Shown in pieces: positions 47,521-57,813 of a stretch of DNA of 64,000 nt (its first letter is position 1; the number at the start of each line of letters is the position of its first letter). The DNA comes from Aurelia coerulea (Eukaryota; Cnidaria; Scyphozoa; Semaeostomeae; Ulmaridae). The DNA lies in assembly GCA_039566865.1 (NCBI GenBank), contig CM076945.1, forward strand, positions 5,507,501 to 5,571,500. Direction: 5' to 3'. Position numbers and translations under genes: made by a program. Under the pieces are notes generated by a model. The model saw only the letters and a list, made by a program, of their open reading frames with translations. It ran no database searches and was not told the DNA's origin.

Positions 47521-47943
47521 CAGTAAAAACCCGCGTATAAGAACCTAGTGGATTAAGAACCTACAGGCTGAAATTTTGAAATTAAACCCCAATTATATAA
47601 GAACCCATTCAGCTTGGAATTTGAAATAGGTTCTTATTTTTAGAGAGCATGGGGGTCTTTTGAAAAGCGTTTGAAAGATTTTCTCTGGATTATATAAACA
47701 TTTCTGATTCTTCCACAAATTTCTGTCAGGGAATATATCTGATAAACTCAACTAATGTGAACTGACAGTAAATAATAGGCCTGAAGTTTGAATCTGAATA
47801 AAAGAAATTCCTGAAAGCCATGAATAAAATAAGAACCAATTTAAGAACCTGAACAGCCTCCTTTCCCACTAAATACTCAAAACATAAGAACCTAGTTAGG
47901 CTGACTTGCAAAATTGTAGGTTCTTATGCGCGGGTTTTTACTG
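47521..47943. mobile_element. TA-flanked pogo/Tigger-type MITE
   Basis: Inverted ends CAGTAAAAACCCGCGTATAA and TTATGCGCGGGTTTTTACTG lie between TA (47519-47520) and TA (47944-47945). CAGT tips with a TA target are typical of pogo-like elements. The interior repeats the AAGAACCTA motif. A diverged relative of the left tip (CAGTAAAAGCCC) occurs near 48804. Confidence 0.85.
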
Positions 47944-48194
47944 TATTCAACGGACAACGTGCGTGAGCAAAGCAACGGATGCTATGAAGGGAACAGCCAG
48001 AGTAATGCTATTATAACGACATACCATGGAATGTAATGTACCTGGCACATTTACACCGTGTTTCAATAGACTACCAACACATTTTTGCCTTGTTTATTTC
48101 TGTAAATTATTAGGATGCAGATGGCCAATGATATCGCTGAAAAACTACTTGCTAATGAGATTAATTGCTCTATAAACCATTTCGCTCACTAATA

Positions 48195-48349
48195 CCCCAT
48201 TCACACTGCAAGTTAAACTAGCTTAAACTAAACCAGGTTACCGAAAGAGACCTTCTAATTGGTCAATCTAACAAATCAGATGCATTTGGTTGGTTGAAAC
48301 GTGGCCTGGAGTAGATAAAGCTGGTTTAACTGTGTCAGTGTGAAGGCGG
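48195..48349 (-). mobile_element. MITE, CCATTCACAC family, copy 2
   Basis: Reverse-complement copy of 19807-19965 with ends CCCCATTCACACTG and CAGTGTGAAGG. Confidence 0.78.
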
Positions 48350-49370
48350 TCTAAGCTGTATCATGATCCAAGCTACGTATTTCACAACATGCACAACATT
48401 TGAAAATACTATATATAACATTACGTAAAAGTCATTCAAAATACGCGTCACAAATCTCTAAGAGCTGAGCTATCTACAAGCAAATTACGTCACTAACATT
48501 GGCCGCACAACATTTCCACGCCACAATAAATATTATCATTTCAGGTGTATCTGATTGGTGTCTGATTCACTTCTGGCACACACAGTAGACTTGTAATTCG
48601 TATTTTATCACGTAAAAACTGCGAAAAGGTTGAGTATTTAGGGTTTGGAGCTCTTTAATAAGAGATTTATCAGCACAGATTTGAGCTCTCTGAATTTTCA
48701 TTCCGCACGTACAATCTTAGTCGAAAGATTCTCAGATACGCAATGTGTTCTAAATCGAAACTTATCAATTGGTATATACGTGATATGTTGTTGATTGAAG
48801 ATACAGTAAAAGCCCTCATGAAAGAACCTGCAAGAATCTGTAACGGGCTGAAATGGCTCTAGTACACTTATATATAAGGGTACTTATACACAAGGTCCAT
48901 AATTGACTAAAAATGGAGAATCTTGATCCGCAGTATTTCATTTAAATGTAATAAGCTCAGAGAGGATTCGATTGACAGCTTGCTGTACTACAAATTCTTA
49001 GGTGTCGATAGCTTGTCAGAAATTATAGCAAGTAGAAACACTGTACAGCTGGCCTGTTATTCGATTTCTATACAGTCGAAACCATAATTCTATAAGGTAT
49101 TTCTATATCTTTAAGTTCCGAAAGTCATGATTTTTACATTGCCAGTCGATTTCGCTATCAAGTAATAGTCTTGCAAGATGAAAGACAAAATAGGAGCTCC
49201 AGGGCTGGAAAATGTTGCTCCAATAAAACAGGCTCATTTGCCACTTCTCTCTTTCACAAAGCAATTCGGTTTCAATCGTTGACTCGACGTGCAGTTGCAT
49301 CAAAACGGGGACCTGCAGAATTAGACTACCAATCAAATACACCCTGATAACAAACTATCATTCTCAAACC
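48350..49370 (-). other. Probable SRF 3' UTR and spacer
   Basis: Downstream of the SRF stop on the minus strand. I cannot fix the poly(A) site; TTTATT on the + strand near 48090 is a possible signal. The minus-strand frame at 49103-49342 is not supported. Confidence 0.35.
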
Positions 49371-49814
49371 TCATGAAGCTTGTAAAACAGCCGTAGATGA
49401 AGGTGGTTGGCTTGATTCTTGTATATGATATGATGCTGCAACAGACTGGACACTAGGCTGATGATGAATTGTAACACTTTCATTCGTAGTACTAGCTTGG
49501 TTGTGAGGATGTATGACATTAGCAGGGGATGCATATACCAATCCATTTGGACCATTATACACCATTTGCACTGCCCCAGGTGGCAACTCGGCAGAACCAC
49601 CACTTGGAACTATGATTATATTTTCATGAGAATGCGATGACGACACTGGCACTGAAGATGAATTCTGGGGATGGGCTCCATCTGCAATTACAACCTGATT
49701 ACCCACGTGATTTGGACTGATGATGATGTGGCCACCCTGCATCCCAGGCATGTTTCCAGATAATAGTATGTTTTGCGGGTGAATCTTATGCATCTGTAAT
49801 TGGCCTTGGATTAT
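49371..49814 (-). CDS. SRF: Serum response factor, exon 4 (C-terminal)
   Basis: The last coding exon, phase 0, 147 codons then TGA. Acceptor TTGTTTACAG. It encodes IIQGQLQMHKIHPQ..., a low-complexity tail rich in Gln, Ser, Pro, His and Val (PSGGSAELPPGAVQMV). It resembles the C-terminal activation region of SRF proteins in composition but not in detail. Ends STAVLQAS. Conservation outside the MADS/SAM core is normally weak in SRF orthologues, so linkage to SRF rests on strand, phase and spacing. Confidence 0.85.
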   Translation of the reverse strand: MIQGQLQMHKIHPQNILLSGNMPGMQGGHIIISPNHVGNQVVIADGAHPQNSSSVPVSSSHSHENIIIVPSGGSAELPPGAVQMVYNGPNGLVYASPANVIHPHNQASTTNESVTIHHQPSVQSVAASYHIQESSQPPSSTAVLQAS

Positions 49815-49890
49815 CTGTAAACAATGAGTCATGCTGAGTTTTGAGCAGAGAATATGAAAAATTTAGTTTTCCTTCAATCATGAATGGATA

Positions 49891-50461
49891 CCGTAAAAGC
49901 TCTATTAAGCCACCCTCTCTATTAAACCCCTTCTCTAATAAGCCCTCCTCTTGAGCCAAAATTTTAACCAAGCCCCCCTCCAACTTATATCAAATTCCAG
50001 AGGTTGCCAAAGATTTTCCATTTATTGAGCTAAATAAGTTTACAATTCAATGCAATTCAAACTTTGTTTATAAGGAATACATAATACAACGTACAGTATA
50101 ACTTATACGACTCAGAAAAAGTAGAGCTTATCTGGTCTGAGCCGCTTTGAGAACAAAACATGCGAAATATATACAAAATGTAACGAGAAGAATAGTAGTG
50201 GCTAACTGTCAATTTTGATATAGTTTCTTAATTTTGTTGATTTTGATATGCTTTGAGATAAAACTGTGTCAAATTGATGTATTTGACTGGTAAAATTGTA
50301 TATTGAGTCCGCAAAGTATGGTGTCAAAGAACTAAGAAGTTATCATATACTGTATATCGTTATTGTCATTTGATTTGTGAATTAGCCTCCCTCTGCAATA
50401 AGGCCCCTCTCTTTTAATAAGCCTCTGGAGTATCCAAAATTAAATAACAGAGCTTTTACGG
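49891..50461. mobile_element. TA-flanked element in SRF intron 3
   Basis: Ends CCGTAAAAGCTCTATTAAGC and (inverse) AACAGAGCTTTTACGG with TA outside (49889-49890 and 50462-50463). Repeated AATAAGCCCTCCTC and TTAAACCCC motifs lie near both ends. Pogo-like by tip and target. Confidence 0.8.
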
Positions 50462-50469
50462 TAGACCTT

Positions 50470-51630
50470 TTAGTTATTGTACACAAGAATCTAGATTGAG
50501 TGACATTGTAATACATTTCATTTCAAAAGGTTCAATTGAGTGGTGTTAGAGCTTTTTTCACTGTTGTGCACGTTTGGAAATTCATCAGATTTCTGCGAGA
50601 TAAACAAAGCTGCCACTCAATTCAGACCCTTTGCAGAATAGCTAAGACTCTATTGACTAAATTCATACCAGCAGCTGTTACTGTATATAGTTCTTGCTGT
50701 ATGCTTTTTATGTGGCTCTCTATACAGTCTGAGTCTACAAGTTACATTGACAGAATTTTAAAATCATAAACTGAGCTTTCCGCAACAAGCTTGCTACATT
50801 TTTGACCTCTTTTTTTCAAATTTCATACAGTTAGTGAAGGAGATTACTGTGTGATTTAAAATTAAAAGAACTTGGATATAAAACCCAATCCTACTACTTC
50901 AAAGACCTCTATTTTGGACCTTGCTCAAAGAAAGAAATTGACAGAGGTTATAACATTGAAAAGACACTTGAAATTATGTTCAATATCCTAGATTTCCAAA
51001 AATTTTAACAGCAATTTTCGATTTTCAGGGCTACAAGGATCTTTGAGTCCTTGTTTCCCTGAAAGATAACCAAAGAAATTTGCTGCAAAAATACCTGGTG
51101 TGTTTTCAGTTACAAGATATGCTTTGGTTAATAAGGAGCACATATTCAAAATCTTAAAAATGCTAGTGTCAAATTCTATGACCTATTTCTAGGAACTGAA
51201 TGGCTTGAAAGAAACTCTAAGCTACTTTGCTATAATTCTACCATTTAACTTTTCTGAAATTTTCAACGATTTCAGAATTAGAGGATTCTTCTCCTTTTAA
51301 GAATTCAAGAAACAACTATGAGTCATTGTAATTTCCCAACTTTTTAAGAAAACAAAGAAAACCACAGCTTATGATTGTCTACGATATGGCATCAAGCACA
51401 CTTCTTTTACAAATTTGTTGACATCACAACCTCAAATGAGTTGAAATATGAAGGATGCAGCAATTTTGAAAAATATTGAAGATTTCTGAAAAGTCCATTC
51501 ATGGTTATATTCAAATGAATAAGTTGTAGAATTTACACAGACATTTCAAAAGATTTTGAACCAATGCTGGAAAAATTCTTTAATAGTATTTGTTGATTAG
51601 CATTTCAATCAAGAACTTAGAAGTGCCTAC
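50470..51630 (-). other. SRF intron 3, remaining part
   Basis: AT-rich. No exon is needed, because exons 3 and 4 are both phase 0. The + strand frame at 50536-50769 has no support. Confidence 0.5.
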
Positions 51631-51921
51631 CTGAGGTTGTACAGCTGCTTGGTGCAACTGAACAGTCTGTCCTGAGCTTGCAGAAGCTGGATTATTCCCA
51701 GGTGCTAGAATTGCAGTGACACCCCCTGCAGGCACAGTCTGAAGTGAATAAGTTACTTGTTGAGTGGATGAAGTCTTGGGCGTTGGTTGTGGTGCTTGTG
51801 CGGCTGGTTGATGTAATGCAACTTGAGATGATGGTGGGGCTATGTAGGTAGTAATACCTTGTCCTCCTTGAGTGAATTGTATCCCCGTCATCATCGTTGG
51901 TGGGGCTTCACTTGCCTGAGG
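51631..51921 (-). CDS. SRF: Serum response factor, exon 3
   Basis: 97 codons, phase 0 on both sides, acceptor TTTTCAG and donor GTAGGC on the minus strand. The product (PQASEAPPTMMTGIQFTQGG, later SLQTVPAGGVTAILAPG, ending LHQAAVQPQ) is Gln/Pro/Ala/Thr-rich, as expected for the transactivation segment after the MADS domain. The last 21 bases and the donor recur at 44724-44747. Confidence 0.9.
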
Positions 51922-52045
51922 CTGAAAATTATGAATACCACGTAGAAAAGAACAAAAGTGAGTAGCAGAAAAACAAATGTCCGTTCTACAGTAGTTGGAT
52001 TGTTCCCTGCCACTCACAAAGGTTGTCAAGGACAATCTCCTGGGG

Positions 52046-52328
52046 ACCTGTACAAAAATACAAGGCTAAACTTGGCCTTGTACAGGCCACATTTAAGCTT
52101 TGTAGCAGGGATTGTGACCTCATTATGACCTTGTACTAACCTTTAAATCAAATTACAAGGCTATCAGTAAGATTCCAAGTTACAACCAGTCTAATTTGAG
52201 GTTTCTACAAGGCTAATTAGCATTTTTCGAGCCATTTACAAGGTTACAGCAAGGCTTTTCTAGGCTAGAACAAGGTTACAAGGCCATAACTACAAGGCTT
52301 GTACTGTACATGGCTATTTTTGGACAGG
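52046..52328. repeat. ACAAGGCT-rich element in SRF intron 2
   Basis: CCTGTACAAAAATACAAGGC at the left and its diverged inverse, ending TGGCTATTTTTGGACAGG, bound a block with about ten ACAAGGCT or ACAAGGTTA copies in both orientations. Probably a non-autonomous element with iterated subterminal motifs. Confidence 0.65.
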
Positions 52329-52705
52329 GAATTAAAAGTCATTTGTTTAAATAAATTGAACTTTCCTTTATTGTAGATACAGGGTACATGAACACTATTT
52401 TCTTGCCTAAGAATTATGTGTTAAAAACTTCTTAGCAATTCTTGATCAACCTTTTTGTGGTCCTCCATACTGTACCCCTCAAGTACAGTATACATTCCAG
52501 GAAATTAGTTTTAGAGAATTGTTTAGAATTCCTCGCGGTTTCTTCAATTATGGTGTACACAAGGTATGTAATCAGCAGATCTACAGCATCACAGGCAACC
52601 TTATAACTACTGCTCAATCGTTATTTGTAATCATGACGTTAAAAAAAATATAAACCGTTGCTTTGACTGTGCCGTTTGGCTGCACCCTTATGGCTGTGCA
52701 TTTAA

Positions 52706-53282
52706 AGAGCCACTGCTGACATAAGTGCTTTGCGCACCTAGAAAATCGAAAGGAGGTAAATAGCAATGCGGACGAATATTTGTGTCGAATATCAAATGCA
52801 CTGAATTGAACAATGTTTTGTTTGCGCTTATTATCGTTTATTGATTTGTATTTAATTCATTGCTGAAACACAAGCTGAACATTTTACGCGTATTAACCAC
52901 AATTGTATTAGGCCCTTTCTTTACTTATAGCGTCTGTTTTATTATGTTACAGTCCTCTGGAGGGCAAAATGGCCTCGTCATTTTCTGTCGTAATCTAAAC
53001 TTCGTATTTGAACCATTCGATATGGCAGACTAACCGTACAACAACAAGAACGACAGGAAATAATCCACATATTTACGGATCACCCATAATGACCGTCCAA
53101 GAAGAAAGCGATGAAGATAATGATGGAGGAGGCAACAGTGGAATTGAGGTAGGCTTCTTTCCACACCCGCGATAATGTTGACATGCTAGGCCAAAAAACA
53201 CTTTTAGACACCCAGAAAGTCGAAAAAGCAATGCATTGTGGGATTCACACAGGTGCAAAGCACTTATGTCAGCAGTGGCTCT
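52706..53282. mobile_element. TTAA-flanked element (piggyBac-type), copy C
   Basis: Inverted ends AGAGCCACTGCTGACATAAG and CTTATGTCAGCAGTGGCTCT are bounded by TTAA (52702-52705 and 53283-53286). It lies in SRF intron 2. Inside is a short + strand ATG frame at 53089 (MTVQEESDEDNDGGG..., followed by a GTAGGC donor-like site). It looks like the first exon of something captured, but no partner exon is seen. Confidence 0.83.
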
Positions 53283-53338
53283 TTAAGGGGACATACTGTA
53301 CACTATACCAGAATTTTAAAAAGTTTCAAAATAATCAC

Positions 53339-53608
53339 CTTGATGTCTTCATCCCCCGCTGGATATTGTAAATCTGGCTCCTCATATCCTGTTTGAGACA
53401 TTCTCTGATCTGATGGATTTTGGGGAGCTAGTTGTGTCAGTAGAGGAGTTGGATCTGGGGAATTCAAACATGTTTGAATGAGTGCTTTTCCACTTTCTGA
53501 TGTGATCATTGGTTGCAATTTTCTTGTGGCAAATGTGTAAACATGTCCAGTTTCTGATGCCACCAGCAGCATTACTTGTGTTCCTGTTAGCGTACTCAGT
53601 TCATAAGC
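53339..53608 (-). CDS. SRF: Serum response factor, exon 2 (MADS C-half, SAM domain)
   Basis: 90 codons, phase 0. Acceptor TTTTTACAG, donor GTGATT on the minus strand. Encodes AYELSTLTGTQVMLLVASET, GHVYTFATRKLQPMI and TSESGKALIQTCLNSPDPTP, then QRMSQTGYEEPDLQY. The first 50 or so residues are near-identical to animal SRF over the MADS dimerisation part and the SAM extension that recruits MRTF and TCF cofactors. The QRMSxTGxEExDL segment is also SRF-specific. Confidence 0.97.
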
Positions 53609-54020
53609 CTGTAAAAATGAAACAAGTTCAAGTGAATAAATATATATAGTAATACCGTTGAAAAATATGGTTAAGTTTATGTAAAAGCAACACTTTCCCT
53701 TTTTACCAAATGCTGCCTTATATGTCAAGAAACATAAATGAGTTTAGTCCTGATATAATTGGTGGGTCAAAAAAGTAACCTTGCATGGCTTTATACACTT
53801 TCTTTGGTCCAGTTATGCTGTTGATGATTAGTGATGTTGTAAGGTAGTTTTCATGACCATTCTTTCCAAAGCTCATTTCCCTGTAAATAAAGCTTATAAT
53901 GAATATATGCCACCAGCATACCTGATGAAGAGTACCTGATACCTGATCCAAAACTAATACCTGATACCTGATTGGTACCTGATGAATTTGAGTTATGCAT
54001 GAAATGTTGTTAATATCTTA

Positions 54021-54625
54021 AGCCGGCCTTACACAGTCAGATTTTGTCGAATTTGATTTGTCGAATCAGTTCTTGCTTCAGATTTGTCGAATTGAATGAG
54101 AGCTTTTACACGATCAGATTTAATCGAAGTGCATTCCTTATCAAATTCCCAAAACTTAACAGAAAATGGACGAAGAAATTGCTTCAGCAGCAATAATAAT
54201 CGGTTTGGTGCTTAAAAACGCAAAAATAAAAGAAAACATCGTACAAATTGGACAAAGGACTGGCTGCTACACCGCGCAGTGCATAGAACTTACGATGCTC
54301 TCTTAAAAGACTTGCGTTTCACGGAGGAACAGGACTATAACAATTACTTGAGGATGACTACCGAAGATTTTGACGAAATCAAAAAGAATTACGTGATCTT
54401 TAAAGCATTAACAATGCGGAACCATGACGTAGAGCGAAGGTGAGGAAAAAATTTCATTCATTTGCCATTCGATAAATCGAAAGGAATAGAACAGGTCCGA
54501 TTCTTGAAAAATCGAATTCGACAATCTGACCATGGCATCAGTCATCTGATTTTTGCCTTTACACGGTCAGATTTTGTCGAATTCGACAAATCGAATTCGA
54601 TGAATCTGACCGTGTAAGAGCGGCT
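54021..54625 (+). mobile_element. PIF/Harbinger element with internal deletion
   Basis: Inverted ends AGCCGGCCTTACACAGTCAG and its inverse ending GTGTAAGAGCGGCT, with TTA on both sides (54018-54020 and 54626-54628). A 3-bp TTA duplication is characteristic of PIF/Harbinger. GTCAGATTTTGTCGAATT motifs are repeated near both ends. It carries only a short piece of transposase (next entry). Confidence 0.85.
54219..54443 (+). pseudogene. Fragment of a HARBI1-like transposase
   Basis: The frame reads KRKHRTNWTKDWLLHRAVHR, then TYDALLKDLRFTEEQDYNNY, then LRMTTEDFDEIKK, and stops at TGA 54441-54443. This is the N-terminal region typical of PIF/Harbinger nucleases (RxxW...WLxxR, then LxxDxxxYxxyLRMtxxxFd). 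The catalytic DDE domain is missing. The frame starts after an in-frame stop and has no ATG, so it is a relic. Confidence 0.75.
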
Positions 54626-55470
54626 TTAGTATTTGTACAAAGTCAAATTTTTAAATGAATCTATATTTTTCTATTGATACACTAGTTTACAGTATGTTTA
54701 TGTTGTGTCACATAAATTTCTTTAAATCTTGCATTCAGAAACTTTTTCAGAAATTTACCATTTTGGGGCAACTTTTTGGCCCATTTGTTTTATAGGTTTT
54801 CAAAAATACCTACAAATTTGAAAAACTTGGTATTATAAAATCAGATAGTATCACTTTTTAACAAGGTCAAATATATATGGGCTGTTTTCTTGTTTTTGGA
54901 GGTCATTAAAGAATTTGTTGTGAATGCGGGACAGAAAAACCTTTGAATTGGTACATATTTTTCACATAAATTATTATCTTTTTTGTTTGATTTTCTTTAC
55001 AAATATAAATTCAGAATTCATCTGCACACTTGAAGTGCACATTTAAATAAAATTGCACACATGCACATTCGATATTTTGCTCTTGCACACCCAAGGTCTC
55101 GTTGGAGACTGCCGTACTCTCCAGTCTGGGATTATGCAGGGTGGCCAGATAATTTTGCCCAGTAGTGTATTATTGAGAGATCATTGAGTCAATGAAGTGA
55201 AATGTTCAAGCTTTGTGCTGCTTTATGGCTTTTTGCCTCTCATTCATATCTGTTGGATGGAACACTGCTGAAAATACAACTCATGATTAAAACAATATCT
55301 CAACTCTCTCCGTAAACAAGCCCTTCATTTCATGATTCCGCGTTGTTGTGTACTACGACCTCGACCTCAGTTGGCCTGCTACAAACGCAACGAAACCTCG
55401 TTGAGTTTTTGGGCCTAAATTTTTGGGTAGCGAGAAGCCATCGCCTTCCTTGAAACAACAAACACAATAC

Positions 55471-55821
55471 CTTCTTCATTATCCCCGTTTTCCTTTTACT
55501 AAACGTTGTGTAACGCCTGAGTTTATTGTGAATGAACTCCATTCTTATTTTCACCCTTCCCCTTGTCTTCTTCTGTCTATCGCCTGATCCCCTGGACATC
55601 TTAGAATCAGGTTCGCCATCGGAAGAATCTTCATCAACGCCATCAACGTAATGCTTCGTTTCGTCTTCGATTATCAGGCCAGGAAACTTGTTGCCATCGG
55701 CTGTCGTGTGTGGAGGATGTTCATGCCTTGGGAATATCAGTTCTGGCTGGCCATGTTGTTGAATATTGCGATGAGCTTGCAGTGCACTTGCTTGGATAGA
55801 AGACGATTCTAAAGTTTGCAT
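55471..55821 (-). CDS. SRF: Serum response factor, exon 1 (MADS N-half)
   Basis: 117 codons from the first ATG after an in-frame TAA, ending ATGAAGAAG before GTATTG. The acidic N-terminus (GVDEDSSDGEPDSK) is followed by KKTRGRVKIRMEFIHNKLRR and YTTFSKRKTGIMKK, the DNA-binding half of the SRF-type MADS box. It differs from vertebrate SRF at KIRMEFIHNK (R and H where vertebrates have K and D). The four exons give a protein of 451 residues that would bind CArG boxes as a dimer in the nucleus. Confidence 0.96.
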
Positions 55822-55847
55822 TTTACCGGGTTTGTAAAAAAGCAATA

Positions 55848-55857
55848 CCTTTTATGG
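55848..55857 (-). promoter_or_regulatory. Consensus CArG box, proximal
   Basis: CCTTTTATGG matches CC(A/T)6GG exactly, 27 bp upstream of the SRF start codon. SRF binds such sites and autoregulates in vertebrates. Whether it lies in promoter or 5' UTR here is unknown. Confidence 0.65.
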
Positions 55858-55951
55858 CGTCCTTCGTCAAATTTGGTAATAATGGCTATCTTCCACTACC
55901 GTATTAAGAATGCTCCTTCGTAGTACGGTAACAAAAGCTCCAAATTTTGCG

Positions 55952-55961
55952 CCAAATTTGG
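55952..55961 (-). promoter_or_regulatory. Consensus CArG box, distal
   Basis: CCAAATTTGG, palindromic and a perfect CC(A/T)6GG, 131 bp upstream of the SRF ATG and about 95 bp from the proximal box. A one-mismatch relative (TCAAATTTGG) is at 55867-55876. Confidence 0.65.
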
Positions 55962-56720
55962 GCAGTGAAATTTCAACAAATTCGATACTTGTATTTCAAA
56001 AAGTAGATTTTTTTCGTATAGAACTTGCTTTGGACTACCTAACATTATCTCTTTTAACCAATTCAATAGCATATTGCAGGATGGATTAGCTAATTCATTT
56101 CTGCGACGCAAAATTTGTGTGATGACGGGTGACGACATTTTTCGAAACCGTTCGGTTTGGCTCCTGGCGTTTCCTGACGTTCCATGATAATGGATCCCGC
56201 TTCGATGCCTATTTACGTCATTCTTTTTCGTATCATTTACTTTGCTTTATGTAATTGTAATTTGTAAATGACTTTTCCTCAGCAAAGAGTTCTGAAAGAT
56301 CGATCCAGGGCCCTCCAGGTTAGGTTACGTCAATCTGTCACGCGCGGGGATTAAAATGGCGATCTCGCAGGAGATATAGATTATTATGACTAGCTATCTA
56401 TCTCTCGCTCTCGCTGTATCAAACTTAAATCTACTTTCTTGAGGCTGGTAGGTATTTTTTTTAAGAAGTTTCCAATGAGTTTCCTGAGTTTCTCGGTTTC
56501 TTATTAGGTACTTCCAATTTAGGAAGTTCAGAGTTTGCACTTGAAAACAATGCAGACAATGTCAAGACAGTTTTGAGTGACCTAGCTAGGGTTTAGGAAA
56601 TTTAAATTTGGCTTGTCAAATTTTCTGTGCAAATCTCAAAGTACAGACGTGCAAGCTCATCCAACAACAACAACGATTTATTAACGTGTTAAACAACAAC
56701 AGCAACAATAAATCATCAAA
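55962..56720. promoter_or_regulatory. Divergent spacer between SRF and the 56747 ORF
   Basis: About 925 bp separate the two start codons, so a shared bidirectional promoter is possible. No TATA box is assigned. The minus-strand frame at 55896-56138 is not supported. Confidence 0.35.
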
Positions 56721-56746
56721 ATGAAAACAAAGATGGCAGTGGGAAA

Positions 56747-57118
56747 ATGGCGATTGAATCTGTGGAGTTACTCGCAACGAGCTTCGTTATTTTAGTTATA
56801 CTTCTTTTACTCTTCGTGTTGATGCGATTTTATGGTGTGAATATTGCACTACAAACTCCTACCATGCAAAGGAGCAGTGAACGACCTCGCATCTATGACT
56901 CTGTCAGCGTCAAAAATCCGTTCAATGTTGAGATTAGCAATCGTGAAACATTGCTGGAAACCATAGTGCATTCCATTTTTTCTCTCCGCCGGATATTCCG
57001 CCAGGGATATGAGCATAGCAGGATTCCACGCCAATGCCTTTTTGGGGCTGAGCATTTCAGGAGAAATCTACGCCGCGCCTCCCACTTAACCTGTGTTTTG
57101 AAAAAGTTCAGTTTTTAA
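56747..57118 (+). CDS. Small single-exon protein with N-terminal membrane segment
   Basis: 123 codons. After MAIESVELL there is a strong hydrophobic helix (ATSFVILVILLLLFVLMRFY), then a basic Arg-rich soluble part (SLRRIFRQGYEH, RRNLRRASH) with two Cys. I do not recognise the family. Support: a GAAAATGG start context, and a TAA stop that overlaps an AATAAA poly(A) signal (57117-57122), as in compact animal transcripts. An overlapping 24-codon upstream frame starts at 56721. It could be a tail-anchored or signal-anchored small protein. Confidence 0.5.
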   Translation: MAIESVELLATSFVILVILLLLFVLMRFYGVNIALQTPTMQRSSERPRIYDSVSVKNPFNVEISNRETLLETIVHSIFSLRRIFRQGYEHSRIPRQCLFGAEHFRRNLRRASHLTCVLKKFSF

Positions 57119-57256
57119 TAAAGATTTTGCATTAAAAGCCACAATTTGATCATACTTTCTGAAATTAATTTCTTCAACCTTTTCACTTTTGGAGTGAACA
57201 ATTCACGAATTCTCTATTTCGTTATTTTTGATCATTTCTATCTTTTTAGTTGAGCT

Positions 57257-57805
57257 CAGCGGCGTGGCCAGGGTAAATTAAGTGGGGGGGAATTTAAAAA
57301 AGGGGGTCTGGGGGTGAAGCCCCGAGGAAAATTTTTGGGGCCACGCCCTTTACTTTGGCTTAGAAGGCCTCTCCCAATATCATGCTTCCCATTAGCTACA
57401 AGAGAACTTTGATAGTTTGTGAACAGTTATCCTATGAATCAGAGCACGAGGAAAATTTTTGAAGAAAGATCCTTTACTTTGGCTTAGAATGCATCTCCCA
57501 ATATCATGCTTGCCTTTAGCGACAAGGAAGCCTTGATCGTTTTGTGACAGTTATGCTATAAATCAGAGCACGAGGAAAATTTTTGAAGAAAGATCCTTTA
57601 CTTTGGCTTAGAATGCATCTCCCAATATCATGCTTGCCAGTGCTAAAATGGAAGATTTGACATTTCTCGGAAAATTCTTACCCAACCTATACCCAACTAT
57701 TTTCTCCTCGGTTTTAGAGGAATCTCGAGGACCATCTTTTGACAAAAGTGGGGGGGGGGGGGGAAATTGCCCCCCTATACCCCCCCCCCCGTGGCCACGC
57801 CACTG
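57257..57805. mobile_element. hAT-type element with internal 124-bp repeats
   Basis: Inverted ends CAGCGGCGTGGCCA and TGGCCACGCCACTG lie between perfect 8-bp duplications GTTGAGCT (57249-57256 and 57806-57813). The CAG tip and 8-bp duplication are hAT hallmarks. The interior has CGAGGAAAATTTTT starting at 57323, 57447 and 57571, a tandem repeat of 124 bp. G and C tracts lie near the ends. A copy of its right end is at 59440-59514. Confidence 0.9.
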
Positions 57806-57813
57806 GTTGAGCT

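Larger units (their letters stand above)
53609..55470 (-). other. SRF intron 1
   Basis: Splits the MADS box between IMKK and AYELS. It contains the PIF/Harbinger remnant at 54021-54625. The ACCTGATACCTGAT-type short repeats near 53932-53985 are a small tandem run. Nothing else is supported. Confidence 0.7.

Noticed and set aside
55896..56138. Minus-strand 80-codon frame upstream of SRF
   Set aside because: Not contiguous with SRF exon 1 (an in-frame stop intervenes), and no splice sites or domain.
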